From assembly GCA_963789175.1 (NCBI GenBank), contig CAWBJO010000002.1, positions 1 to 64,000 of the forward strand: a stretch of DNA of 64,000 nucleotides, written 5' to 3'. Source of the stretch: CAWBJO01 sp963789175. Its GTDB lineage: Bacteria > Pseudomonadota > Alphaproteobacteria > Rhizobiales > Aestuariivirgaceae. The notes beneath the pieces are model-generated. The model did not search any database and was not told the DNA's origin. It worked only from the letters and a program-made list of their open reading frames with translations. Shown here piece after piece: positions 1 through 8,225 of this stretch (its first letter is position 1; each line of letters starts with the position of its first letter). Position numbers and translations under genes: made by a program.

Positions 1-387
1 GTCTGCAACAGCATAAATGCCGCCGCCTCTCTCCACCACTTGCTCGGTGCGCTCACCTTTTGGGTGTTCGCTATAAAGCCTGCTCGATCTCCTCATATCG
101 ATCAAGCCGATCAAAAAGGTCAGCCCAAGTTCGCTATACAGTTCCTCCGCTTTGAGCTCCTTGTACCTACGTTTCCTGTTAGGGCGGGTCCGCCTCAGGT
201 CCAGCCCCAAGCTCTTCAAGCTAACGGGCGATGATTGTAACCGCTCGATATGCGTAACCCAATGACGCGCGATGCGCCTCGCCTGCTCGGTACGGATAAA
301 TCGGTGATCGTCGCGATTGGGTGATTTCTCCAGCTTGCCGATAGGCTTCGAACGTCTGTTTTCACCTGGCGTCGATGCATGGCCCAT
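1..387 (-). CDS. Hypothetical basic protein, cut by the left window edge
   Basis: An ATG at 387 on the minus strand opens a reading frame of 129 codons with no stop before base 1, so the gene runs out of the window. The product is rich in Arg, Lys and Glu; the first 40 residues are polar and a segment near residues 85-105 is mildly hydrophobic (LTFLIGLIDM). I recognise no family. The codons look ordinary and the frame is much longer than the stop-rich frames around it, which is the main support for a real gene. It is divergent from the decayed integrase module to its right and may belong to the same mobile element. Confidence 0.4.
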   Translation of the reverse strand, partial: MGHASTPGENRRSKPIGKLEKSPNRDDHRFIRTEQARRIARHWVTHIERLQSSPVSLKSLGLDLRRTRPNRKRRYKELKAEELYSELGLTFLIGLIDMRRSSRLYSEHPKGERTEQVVERGGGIYAVAD

Positions 388-518
388 TGCCTGGCCTCAC
401 GAGAGTTCATGCCTCTCGCCTATTCTACGCTGATGACCAGGGAAAGCTGCCCCTTGTGTCTCCCAACTCTGTGTCCGAGACAGATACAGACGCTCGAACT
501 TGAATAAGGAGAAGCACA

Positions 519-769
519 GTGAATGGAGAGTTGTCCCCGGTGAGAAATTTCGAGAAGCGCATTCGAACTTGTCCCGGCGGGACAGAATTCTGCGGGCTGA
601 TGCGATTGAGATCGATTATTGCTCCGCACGGGCCGATCCCAGTCTGTAAGTCGACGTGGTGGGCCGGTGTGAAATCTGGCCGCTACCCGAAACCGGTGAA
701 GTTGGGACCGCGTATCACTGCCTGGCGTGTTGAAGACATCCACGTCTAATTGAAGCAGGGTTTGATTGA
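519..769 (+). pseudogene. AlpA-like excisionase/regulator, frameshifted near the C-terminus
   Basis: A GTG at 519 follows a good ribosome-binding site (aaggag). The product carries the AlpA-type winged-helix signature: a start like IIAPHGPIPVCKSTWW, then GVKSGRYPKPVKLGPR and AWRVEDI. AlpA-like proteins are small DNA-binding regulators beside phage and island integrases. The frame stops at 749 directly after EDIHV. Restoring one base near 745 gives EDIHALIEAG and carries the frame to a stop at 769 that meets the next gene. I therefore read the C-terminal end as shifted by a one-base deletion. Because only the last residues change, the protein could still function. Confidence 0.6.
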
Positions 770-1268
770 GGCGGCTCAATCCGCGCCGCGTAAAGCTCCA
801 CAGGAACTACACGGTGGAGGAGGTCGCAAAGTTGTTTGGAGCGCATCAAGAACACGGTCCGCGGCTGGCTCAAGTCGGGGTTGGAAACGGTCGACAATCG
901 TCGCCCAATCCTGATGCTCGGTCGCAAACTTTCGGCCTTTTTGCATGCTCGGCGCGAACGCGCCAGACAGCGCTGCAGGCCCGGGCAGTTCTATTGCCTG
1001 CGTTGCCGTGCTCCTAGGGATCCAGTGTCGCGCAGGGCCGATTATGTGCCGATTACACCGACCTCGGGGAACCTGAAGGGGACCTGTCCCGATTGCGGGA
1101 CCCCGATGTCGGCGCGTGTCGCTGCACAAGCTGGCGGCGTCAGTTGGCAATCTCGAAGTCCAACTGCCGCAGGCGGAGCAACGTATAGAAGATAATGCCT
1201 GCCCCTCCCTAAACTGTGACTTGGCCCAGGAGCGCGAAACCCATGCGAACGCACAGTCCGGAAAATGA
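766..1268 (+). pseudogene. Helix-turn-helix/zinc-ribbon protein of an integrase module, two frameshifts
   Basis: Three frames together spell one protein. Residues 1-25 (LHRNYTVEEVAKLFGAH) are in the frame starting at 766. An extra base near 844 moves the helix-turn-helix continuation (NTVRGWLKSGL) into the frame of 836. A second shift near 1125 moves the tail (HKLAASVGNLEVQLPQ) into the third frame, which ends at 1268. Two Cys pairs (CLRCRAP and CPDCGTP) form a probable zinc ribbon in the middle. From memory, such proteins precede tyrosine integrases in rhizobial islands, and here the end overlaps the integrase start in the same way. The gene appears dead. Confidence 0.6.
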
Positions 1269-2335
1269 GCGCATCAAGCGCGCCTACTTCATCTACCTCA
1301 AGGAGGCGCGGCGCTTGAGCGAGCACTCGATCGACGCGGCAGCGGCCGCGCTCAGCAAGTTCGAAGACTACACCAAATACCGCGACTTCAAAAGATTTCA
1401 TATCCAGCAGGCCGTGGGGTTCAAGCGCAAGCTGTCCGACCAGGTCAGTCAGCGCACCGGGAGAAGCTCAGCAGCAGACGTTGTTTGCGACCCTCAATGC
1501 TCTGCGGGCATTCTTCCACTGGCTCGCCGGCCAGCCAGGGTATCGCTCACATCTGACCTACGCCGATGCCGACTATTTCGCGCTCTCCGAAAAGGAGAGC
1601 CGGATCGCAAGGCCACGCACGAGCGGCCGGTGCCGACGCTCGAGCAGATCCTGCACGTGCTGCAGGAAATGCCGAGCACAAGCGACATCGACCTGCGCAA
1701 TCGCGCCTTGATCGCCTTCACGCTCCTGACCGGCGCTCGGGACGGCGCTATCGCATCGCTGAAACTCAAGCACGTGGATGTGGAGCAGGGACGCCTCCTG
1801 CAGGATGCGCGGGAGGTGCGCACCAAATTCTCCAAGACCATCACGACCTGGTTCTTCCCCGTCGGAGACGAGGTCCGCCAAATCGTCACCGATTGGGTTG
1901 CGTACCTGCGAAAGGAGAAGCTGTTTGGCCCCGGCGACCCTCTGTTTCCGGCCACGCAGGTGGGGCATCAATGAAGACAATGTTTCAGGCCGACGGTTTG
2001 GCGCGAGCAGCTGGTCGAACGCAACCCCGATCAGGCGATCTTCAAGGAGGCATTCACCGGCCGGGCTCGCCTATGCCAATCCGCATTCCTTTCGCAAGAC
2101 GCTTGCCCAGCTCGGCGAGCGGGTGTGCCGGACGCCCGAGGAGTTCAAGGCCTGGAGCCAGAACCTGGGTCACGAGCAGGTGCTGACCACCTTCTCGAGC
2201 TACGGCCAGGTGGCCGACGATCGGCAGGCGGAACTGATCCGCGGATTGGGCAGAACCGATAGCCATCCCCTCAAAGGCGAGGCTATCGATCAGGTGATGC
2301 GGTTCTTGGAAAACGCAAGGCATCACCCTCACTGA
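1243..2335 (+). pseudogene. Tyrosine recombinase (integrase), multiple frameshifts
   Basis: The start is ATG 1243 (MRTHSPENERIKR). The N-terminal SAM-like region (RAYFIYLKEARRLSEHSID) is in one frame, residues after about 1455 switch to a second frame (NALRAFFHWLAGQPGYRS), the frame returns near 1605, and it shifts again near 1965. The catalytic domain is all recognisable: the first Arg in LTGARDGAI, the His-x-x-Arg box in NPHSFRKT, the second His in NLGHE and the nucleophile Tyr in FSSYGQV. The family cuts and joins DNA to integrate islands, often at tRNA genes. With at least three frameshifts no active enzyme is expected. The neighbouring accessory genes have decayed as well. Confidence 0.75.
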
Positions 2336-2390
2336 TGGAGCGACGTCATGCGTTGGTTGAATGCCCTGACCGGATCGCGAATGACCCAGT

Positions 2391-2798
2391 GTGCGTGGTG
2401 CAGCGGCCTTGTCGGAGTATTCGGATATGAGCTTGCACACGATGATCGACGCTCTGGATGCGGTCGTGCGCGAGCAGCTGTGGCAAGTCGGACGGCCGTT
2501 CGAATTTTTCGCTGAGTTTGCGATCGCTCTGCCCCCAACCGGTTTGGGGGTGCGTTCGTTGCCGCCCTTGAAGATGCTGCGATACGCCCTGCTTGCCAAT
2601 GGCAATTTTGCGCATTGGACGGACCTCCTGGAACGCACCGCGCGCGAGCCCGGGCGGCCGCGGCAAAAGCTCGTCTTCAGAACGAAAACCTCTTTCCCAC
2701 TGCAAGAGGCACAAGTCGGCTCTCTCCAAATGCATTGGCCAGGGCTGTTATCGCACGCCAACCTGTGCAATGACCGGCTGCGATTACAGTCAAGTTAA
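2391..2798 (+). CDS. Hypothetical protein, probably truncated at an element boundary
   Basis: The frame opens with GTG 2391 or, more likely, ATG 2427 (MSLHTMIDALDAVV). About 75 residues up to LLERTAREPGRPR look like real protein with aromatic-rich segments (REQLWQVGRPFEFFAEF). After that the frame runs 122 bases into the 3' end of the convergent metallo-hydrolase gene, whose own end (PLAVGKRFSF) looks complete. Two genes rarely share so much coding sequence, so the original C-terminus of this gene was probably lost near 2650-2680. I recognise no family. It directly follows the integrase remnant and may be cargo of the same element. Confidence 0.35.
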   Translation: MRGAAALSEYSDMSLHTMIDALDAVVREQLWQVGRPFEFFAEFAIALPPTGLGVRSLPPLKMLRYALLANGNFAHWTDLLERTAREPGRPRQKLVFRTKTSFPLQEAQVGSLQMHWPGLLSHANLCNDRLRLQSS

Positions 2799-3663
2799 AC
2801 TTGGCCATGGCGTCTACGGTCTGAGGGATGATTCTCTCATTCCCTCCAGCCAAGTGAAGTCCCCCAACCACGGCGTACAGCGGCACTCCGGGGAACCAGT
2901 CTTGAGCGTGTCTCAGGACGTTGATGGCGCCGGCGTGGGAGCAAGCCGTGAACACGATGATGCCCTTCTTGTGCACATTCACAGCAACAAATCTTTCATC
3001 CAAGATCAGTTCATCCGGTTCCCAATCACTGCCGTCCATGGTCCTGCGGTGTTGGCCTACGAGACCTCTCTCAAAGGGTGTGACACGAGGGATTTCGCCA
3101 CTCAGAAATGCCAATCCATCCAATAAGTGTTGAGGCTCGGTCGTACTTACCACCTTGGCGCCATGCGTAGTCAGTGCTTCAATGCCAGGTACATCTTCGA
3201 GCTGCAGCATCGAGCCATTGGCTTGCTTTATCGCCCGAGTGCGGAACATGTCAGGATGGGCATAGTATGGAATGGTGTTGCCTCCGTTACGATCTCGAAT
3301 GAGTTGAAGAGCCCGCAACATTGCTCCGCCGTGATCCCAGTGCCCGTGCGAAAGAACGATAGCCTCAACCGTACTTACATCGGCAGCTAAACGAGAGATA
3401 TTCTGTTCAAAAGTCCGATCCTCTGGCCCGGTATCAAACAGTAGAACCCGGCTCGCACCTTGACGACGGATAGTGATGAGGCACGACAGGCCGTGAGCTG
3501 CGCAGCAAAGACAGCTCCCACCCATCACCCAGTGGCCCTGCCGGCGACGGCGAAATGCTCCAAACTCCGTCTCTACAAATGAGGGGACCGTCGAAAGATT
3601 GTCCGTAACGTTGTCGACAAGAATTTGGACATCAACAGCGTCTACAGTCAGGAGCTCGGCCAT
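2677..3663 (-). CDS. Metallo-beta-lactamase-fold hydrolase
   Basis: The 328-residue protein has the metal-binding signature SHGHWDHGG at residues 105-113, a further His in TACSHAGAIN and a C-terminal AAGHCTGWRA. This pattern is typical of the MBL-fold subfamily annotated as 7,8-dihydropterin-6-yl-methyl-4-(beta-D-ribofuranosyl)aminobenzene phosphate synthase-like, for which metal-dependent hydrolysis is known but substrates are mostly not. No signal peptide is seen, so it is cytoplasmic. The start is supported by GGAGG placed just upstream of ATG 3663. It is divergent from the methyltransferase at 3762, with a 98-bp shared promoter region. A Cys-rich stretch (SCLCC) near residue 50 is unusual. 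Confidence 0.8.
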   Translation of the reverse strand: MAELLTVDAVDVQILVDNVTDNLSTVPSFVETEFGAFRRRRQGHWVMGGSCLCCAAHGLSCLITIRRQGASRVLLFDTGPEDRTFEQNISRLAADVSTVEAIVLSHGHWDHGGAMLRALQLIRDRNGGNTIPYYAHPDMFRTRAIKQANGSMLQLEDVPGIEALTTHGAKVVSTTEPQHLLDGLAFLSGEIPRVTPFERGLVGQHRRTMDGSDWEPDELILDERFVAVNVHKKGIIVFTACSHAGAINVLRHAQDWFPGVPLYAVVGGLHLAGGNERIIPQTVDAMAKFNLTVIAAGHCTGWRAITALANAFGESRLVPLAVGKRFSF

Positions 3664-3761
3664 GAAACCTCCCCATGCTTGCTGTTATTGCTTGCTGTTT
3701 CATAGTAACATTGTCCTTGATTTAAACCGCCCGCAATTGATTTGCCGGAGCCATCATCTCC

Positions 3762-4571
3762 ATGCAGACATTTACGGATCTCGAACGCGAGGGATGGGGG
3801 CGAAACGCCGCGGGATATGATCAATTGGTTCTGCGGGCAACGCGCCAGGCCTTTGCCCCAATTTTAAGCCAGCTGGGCGACGTAGCAGGAAAAACGGTTG
3901 TCGACCTTGCGTGCGGAACGGGCCACCTGGCTGGAATGCTAGCAGAGCGCGGAGCTCGCACGTCCGCCGTGGATTTTGCCCCAGAGATGATTGCGCTTGC
4001 GAAAAGCCAAGTTGGCAATGTCGAATTCATTGAAGCTGACTGCGAGCGGCTTCCGTTCGAAACGGCCCATTTCGATGTAGCCACTTGCTGTTTCGGTGCG
4101 CTACACTTCGAGCGGCCGGACGCTGTTTTTGCGGAGGTGGGCCGTGTGCTCAAGCCGGGTGGCCAGTTTTTTTTCACGGTATGGAGAAGCCCTGCCGAAG
4201 GTGGTCACTTCCTTGGTTTGATTCTCAGGGTCTATGAGAAGTTTGCAGATCTAACTGTTCCCCTCCCACCTGGACCGCCGCTCTTTGAACTGACGGACGT
4301 CACCCGTACGAAGGCGCGGTTGGCGAAATTGAATTTCAGGGAGGCCGTTGTCCATGATTTCGATGTTCAATGGATTGCGGCGGACGCAAGGGGAGTTGTT
4401 GACATAGTTGAGAAGGGATTGGTCAGAACGAGAATGATCCTCGATCTCCAAGATCCAGACCGGCGTAAGCTCATATTGAGTGAGCTTTATAAAGAAATTG
4501 CGCCCTACATCGGCGCAGACGGGTTTACAATGACCAATGGCGTGAGAATGTTCACTGCAACAAGACGGTAG
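3762..4571 (+). CDS. Class I SAM-dependent methyltransferase
   Basis: The 269-residue protein has the SAM-binding motif I VDLACGTGHLAG near residues 47-58, an acidic motif II (AVDFAPEM), a motif III-like FIEADCERLPF, and VGRVLKPGGQFFFTVW, the post-motif strand typical of the UbiE/Methyltransf_11 group. It is soluble and transfers a methyl group from S-adenosylmethionine to an unknown acceptor. It stands alone between the divergent metallo-hydrolase and the convergent pcaB end, so the context does not indicate the substrate. The C-terminal half beyond residue 150 is variable in the family. Confidence 0.8.
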   Translation: MQTFTDLEREGWGRNAAGYDQLVLRATRQAFAPILSQLGDVAGKTVVDLACGTGHLAGMLAERGARTSAVDFAPEMIALAKSQVGNVEFIEADCERLPFETAHFDVATCCFGALHFERPDAVFAEVGRVLKPGGQFFFTVWRSPAEGGHFLGLILRVYEKFADLTVPLPPGPPLFELTDVTRTKARLAKLNFREAVVHDFDVQWIAADARGVVDIVEKGLVRTRMILDLQDPDRRKLILSELYKEIAPYIGADGFTMTNGVRMFTATRR

Positions 4572-4641
4572 TCATTCAGATGAGACTCGCATAACCAGCT
4601 ACTAGTTCAACGATCGGACCGAGCGCGATGCGCCCCTGTTT

Positions 4642-5709
4642 TCAGAATCCAGGCTTGGGCCCGACGCGCGTCGCTTCTTCCTTTGGAAAGCTGATTTGTT
4701 CCGATACCGAGAGAGCAAGCCGCAAACTGGCTCCCGTCGTCACCACCATTTGTGGCAACGTCATCCACTCAAGTGTCCAAGCTGCACCGGAGCGTTCATT
4801 CTCGTGCACAAGTACTTGATGGAGCGTTCCGAGAAGGCCGGCATTGAAGTGGGCCAGCGCCACCATAACCTCCGCGCCCACAGGATTTGACTTGTGGAGC
4901 ATTGACGACGAGTGACCACCGCCGGTGATTGAAACGCTTCCTACCTCGCCCTGTGAAAGCAGGGTGATGTCGGCGCCAAATTTTCCAATGACGCCAGAGA
5001 TGAGAGACAAGACCGATCCAAGTTTGGCAATGCGGTCTCGACCGGAGTGCCAGGGCTTGGCATTCCCTAGCCCCAATATCGTCGCAAGCCTGCTTGCGAC
5101 ATCGTCCCCTTTTCCTTGCATTTCCGCTCGCGTGCCGACCGGACCACCCAGCTGGACAACGAGAACTTCGTTTCTAGTGGAAATCAAGGTGGAGCGACAA
5201 CGAGCCAGTGGCTCTAGCCAGGAATTGATCTTGTCAGAGACGGTAATGGGCACAGCGCGCTGCATTCTGGTGTGAGCCATAAGAGTTTGCATGCCAAATA
5301 GGACCTTCAAATCGGCAAGCCTTCTCTCTAGGCCTTCCAGGCGAAACTCTAGAATTTCGATTGCTTCCTTAAGTCGAAGAGCCAGTCCCGTGTCGATAGC
5401 ATCCTGACTAGTGGCGCCGAAGTGGACGACGCGGTCATGGCCGACGGCGACCACTGACCGCAGTTGCTTAAGAAGGGCTGGCACAACGACGCCATCTCGT
5501 TTCATACCCAACTCAAGTGAAACCCAGTCGAGCGCAATGCTACTCGCAGCGTTTTTTATTGCGGCAGCATCTCCTGGCGTCAGCAGTCCAACCTCAGCCT
5601 GGGCTTCCGCCAAGGCAACCTCGAATTGAAGGATCGCGCGAATCTCTGCATCATCGTCAAAAAGTCCCGCCAGCTCTGGATCGCTCGTTAGATTGTGATG
5701 AAGGGTCAT
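4642..5709 (-). CDS. pcaB: 3-carboxy-cis,cis-muconate cycloisomerase
   Basis: A 355-residue member of the fumarase/aspartase superfamily. The superfamily signature appears at residues 267-276 as SSSMLHKSNP, and HFGATSQDAIDT near residue 96 is the first conserved region. PcaB converts 3-carboxy-cis,cis-muconate, the ring-opened product of protocatechuate, to 4-carboxymuconolactone in the cytoplasm. It is the last gene of the quiC-pcaDCHGB unit, with 25 bp between it and pcaG. The length matches the proteobacterial enzyme, whose C-terminus is shorter than in other lyases of the superfamily. Confidence 0.92.
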   Translation of the reverse strand: MTLHHNLTSDPELAGLFDDDAEIRAILQFEVALAEAQAEVGLLTPGDAAAIKNAASSIALDWVSLELGMKRDGVVVPALLKQLRSVVAVGHDRVVHFGATSQDAIDTGLALRLKEAIEILEFRLEGLERRLADLKVLFGMQTLMAHTRMQRAVPITVSDKINSWLEPLARCRSTLISTRNEVLVVQLGGPVGTRAEMQGKGDDVASRLATILGLGNAKPWHSGRDRIAKLGSVLSLISGVIGKFGADITLLSQGEVGSVSITGGGHSSSMLHKSNPVGAEVMVALAHFNAGLLGTLHQVLVHENERSGAAWTLEWMTLPQMVVTTGASLRLALSVSEQISFPKEEATRVGPKPGF

Positions 5710-5734
5710 GCTGTAGAGGTCCCGGGGTCATTTC

Positions 5735-6313
5735 TCAAACATCGAAGAATACGGTTTCATTTTCGCCTTGGAGGTGAATTTCGAGTGTGTAGGCGGTTTT
5801 TCCGCCCACTTGCGATCGCTTGCCAAGAAGTGTTTGGCGCCGATCGGCATCAACGAGAGCAAGTACAGCATCCGATTTGTTCGCCTCCTCTTCGTCGTCG
5901 AAATAGACACGTGTATGCAGTCCGACGTTGATGCCTCGTGCAACGATCCATAGCGTTAGGTGCGGTGCCATTAGGTTGCCCGTTGAATCTTCAACTCGCC
6001 CTGGTTTGACCGTATCGAAGCGGAACACGCCGTTGCCATCGCAGACCGTCCGTCCCCAGCCGTTGCGATACGTGCCGTCGCTGTCGGCTTGCCAGAGCTC
6101 TACGATCGCATCACTAACAGGCTCGGCGGAACCGTCGAGCACACGCCCGCACACCAGGATTCGCTCTCCCAGGCCGACCTCAAGCGGGCCAGATCCCAGA
6201 TCGTCGATCTCAGAGTGCATGACGCGGAGTTGGCCGGGTGTCAGCCCGATATGCACATAGGGCCCGGCTGTCTGCGATGGGGATTCTTTGGGTCGCAACG
6301 TGCTACCGGACAT
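5735..6313 (-). CDS. pcaG: Protocatechuate 3,4-dioxygenase alpha subunit
   Basis: The 192-residue product begins SPSQTAGPYVHIGL, the usual N-terminus of PcaG, and keeps the intradiol dioxygenase core VELWQADSDGTYRN and PHLTLWIVARGINVGL. The alpha subunit lacks the iron ligands and builds the active-site cleft together with PcaH. The complex inserts oxygen between C3 and C4 of protocatechuate. The start ATG shares one base with the pcaH stop, which suggests translational coupling and equal subunit output. Downstream is pcaB. Confidence 0.93.
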   Translation of the reverse strand: MSGSTLRPKESPSQTAGPYVHIGLTPGQLRVMHSEIDDLGSGPLEVGLGERILVCGRVLDGSAEPVSDAIVELWQADSDGTYRNGWGRTVCDGNGVFRFDTVKPGRVEDSTGNLMAPHLTLWIVARGINVGLHTRVYFDDEEEANKSDAVLALVDADRRQTLLGKRSQVGGKTAYTLEIHLQGENETVFFDV

Positions 6314-7053
6314 CAGGTCCCATCCCGCCGATTCTCGAAGATGGTCGCTTGGCGCCCTCGCAAGACGATATCGAAGCGGTAGGCGAGAGCATCCATATGG
6401 ATGGTCCGCTCTCGGTCGAGTTTAGCGATGAGCTCCTCTACTGCCAGTCGATTGGGGATGCTCATGGCGATGGGATCCTGCCAAATCATCGGATCACCTT
6501 CGAAATACATTTGGGTAATGAGCCGCTGAGAAAAGGCGTGCCCAAAAAGGGAAAAATGAATGTGAGCTGGCCTCCAGTCATTGCCTCCGTTCGGCCAGGG
6601 GTAGGCTCCCGGGCGAATGGTCCGAAAGACATATGATCCAGTTTCGTCGGTGATCGTTCTCCCACAACCCCCAAAGCCGGGATCAAGAGTTGCGCCGTAG
6701 GTATCTCGTTTGTGTCTATAGCGACCCCCCGCATTTGCTTGCCAAATCTCAATCAGGGCGCCCGAAACCGGTCTACTGTTCTGATCGAGCACCCGGCCAT
6801 GGACGATCAATCTCTGTCCCACGGCTTCTTGCACCCCTGCACCAAAATTGCGGATGAGGTCGTTGTCGAGTGGCCCGAGCCTGTGGTGTCCAAACACAGG
6901 TCCTGTGAGTTCGGATTTCGTTGTGGCGAACTTCACAGGTGTCTGCCTGGGGGACCGCAGAATGCTGCTCTTATAGGCCGGTGCCAGGGCAGGGGGATGC
7001 CAGTCGCGGTCGCGCGGATAGAAAGCGCTTTGGGACGAATCTATCGCGCTCAT
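6313..7053 (-). CDS. pcaH: Protocatechuate 3,4-dioxygenase beta subunit
   Basis: The 246-residue protein is the iron-binding subunit. The candidate ferric ligands are visible: Tyr in GGRYRHKRD, Tyr in RPGAYPWPNG and two His in RPAHIHFSLFGH. The N-terminal region (YPRDRDWHPP) is the typical PcaH extension. With PcaG it performs intradiol cleavage of protocatechuate to 3-carboxy-cis,cis-muconate. The start overlaps the pcaC stop by four bases (ATGA), placing it in the middle of the quiC-pcaDCHGB operon. Confidence 0.94.
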   Translation of the reverse strand: MSAIDSSQSAFYPRDRDWHPPALAPAYKSSILRSPRQTPVKFATTKSELTGPVFGHHRLGPLDNDLIRNFGAGVQEAVGQRLIVHGRVLDQNSRPVSGALIEIWQANAGGRYRHKRDTYGATLDPGFGGCGRTITDETGSYVFRTIRPGAYPWPNGGNDWRPAHIHFSLFGHAFSQRLITQMYFEGDPMIWQDPIAMSIPNRLAVEELIAKLDRERTIHMDALAYRFDIVLRGRQATIFENRRDGT

Positions 7054-7436
7054 GTCTTGCTCCGCTTGGCGAGCTCCGCTTTCGCAATCCGGAACGCCTT
7101 GTTCGCCGCGGGGACGCCGGCATAGACCGCCACGTGCAGCAACGATTCCCGGATGTCTTCCGGAGTTGCGCCGGTATTCAGGGTCGCCCTTACGTGTAGA
7201 GCGAGCTCTTCATCATGACCACCAGACGCCAACAGGGCGATAGTAATAAGCGAACGTTCCCTCTTGGTCAGCCCGGGTCGGGACCAAACCAATTTCCACG
7301 CAGCCTCGGTAATGAACCTCTGAAAGTCAGCATCAAATTCGGTGCTTGCCGCTGCCGTGGCATCGACATGTGCATCGCCGAGCACAGCACGACGTGTGGC
7401 TGGTCCGAGATCAGTAACATCGCTCTTGTCACCCAT
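7050..7436 (-). CDS. pcaC: 4-carboxymuconolactone decarboxylase
   Basis: The 128-residue protein is a standalone carboxymuconolactone decarboxylase domain with KRERSLITIALLAS and the helix GATPEDIRESLLHVAVYAGVP, both conserved in PcaC. It removes CO2 from 4-carboxymuconolactone to give 3-oxoadipate enol-lactone. In some bacteria PcaC is fused to PcaD; here the two genes are separate but overlap by eight bases (7429-7436), which implies coupled translation. It lacks the Cys-x-x-Cys of the AhpD peroxidase relatives, which supports a decarboxylase role. Confidence 0.92.
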   Translation of the reverse strand: MGDKSDVTDLGPATRRAVLGDAHVDATAAASTEFDADFQRFITEAAWKLVWSRPGLTKRERSLITIALLASGGHDEELALHVRATLNTGATPEDIRESLLHVAVYAGVPAANKAFRIAKAELAKRSKT

Positions 7437-8223
7437 AGCATGTCCCCTTGAGATGCGTTCGGATATGGCGGGCTAGAACTTCAGGTTGCTCGAGGAGGGG
7501 CACGTGGCCTGCATCCTTGATGAGTTCGAAATGCGAGTTCTTAATGTGCTGCGAGAGCTCTCGCACAAGAGGCGGCGGGGTGGGCACGTCGTGCTCGCCC
7601 GCGAGGACGAGAGTCGGCGCCGCGATTAGGCCAAGTTCGTTGAAAAGATTGGCGTCACGAACGGTCACGCAGTTCGCCACGTATCCATCTTTTTGACAAC
7701 GTTCCACCATGTTGCGCCAGCCGGCGAAATCAGCGGGCCTTCGAGCCCTGTAGCCCGGGGATACCCACCGCTCAACGATAGCTTCTGATATCGCCGCCAC
7801 ACCTGAGGACTCGACGGTCGAGATGCGTTCGTTCCACGAGGCGGCAGTGCCGATAGCGTAGGCCGTGTCGCATAAGACTAGCGCCAGGACCTTCTGGGGG
7901 TGTTTTGCGGCAACTCGCATCGCGATCATTCCGCCGATCGAAACGCCGCAGATCGCGAACCGGTCAAACCCGGCATGCCGCGCAAGGGCAATCAGGTCAC
8001 CGGCATGATCATCAAGGCTGTAATGGCCGGAAGGAGTGTCGGATAGACCGTGGCCACGCTTATCGTAGGCAAGGACCCTGTATGTTGGCCCGAGATGGAG
8101 CAGCACATCGTCCCAAATCTGGAGGTCCGTTCCAAGCGAGTTGACGAGAACCAGGGGGGTGCCGTCCATCGCGCCTGAAAGGCGAAAGTGAAAAATCGTG
8201 TCGTTGAGCTCGACGAACGCCAT
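7429..8223 (-). CDS. pcaD: 3-oxoadipate enol-lactonase
   Basis: A 264-residue alpha/beta hydrolase. The catalytic triad is visible: nucleophile Ser in GVSIGG, Asp in GEHDVPTP and His in DAGHVPLLEQP. The lead-in LVNSLGTDLQIWDD is characteristic of PcaD. It hydrolyses the enol-lactone to 3-oxoadipate, the last step encoded here; the CoA transferase and thiolase (pcaIJ, pcaF) are not in the window. It starts only two bases after the quiC stop, so both are read from the promoter upstream of quiC. Confidence 0.93.
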   Translation of the reverse strand: MAFVELNDTIFHFRLSGAMDGTPLVLVNSLGTDLQIWDDVLLHLGPTYRVLAYDKRGHGLSDTPSGHYSLDDHAGDLIALARHAGFDRFAICGVSIGGMIAMRVAAKHPQKVLALVLCDTAYAIGTAASWNERISTVESSGVAAISEAIVERWVSPGYRARRPADFAGWRNMVERCQKDGYVANCVTVRDANLFNELGLIAAPTLVLAGEHDVPTPPPLVRELSQHIKNSHFELIKDAGHVPLLEQPEVLARHIRTHLKGTCYG

Positions 8224-8225
8224 TA

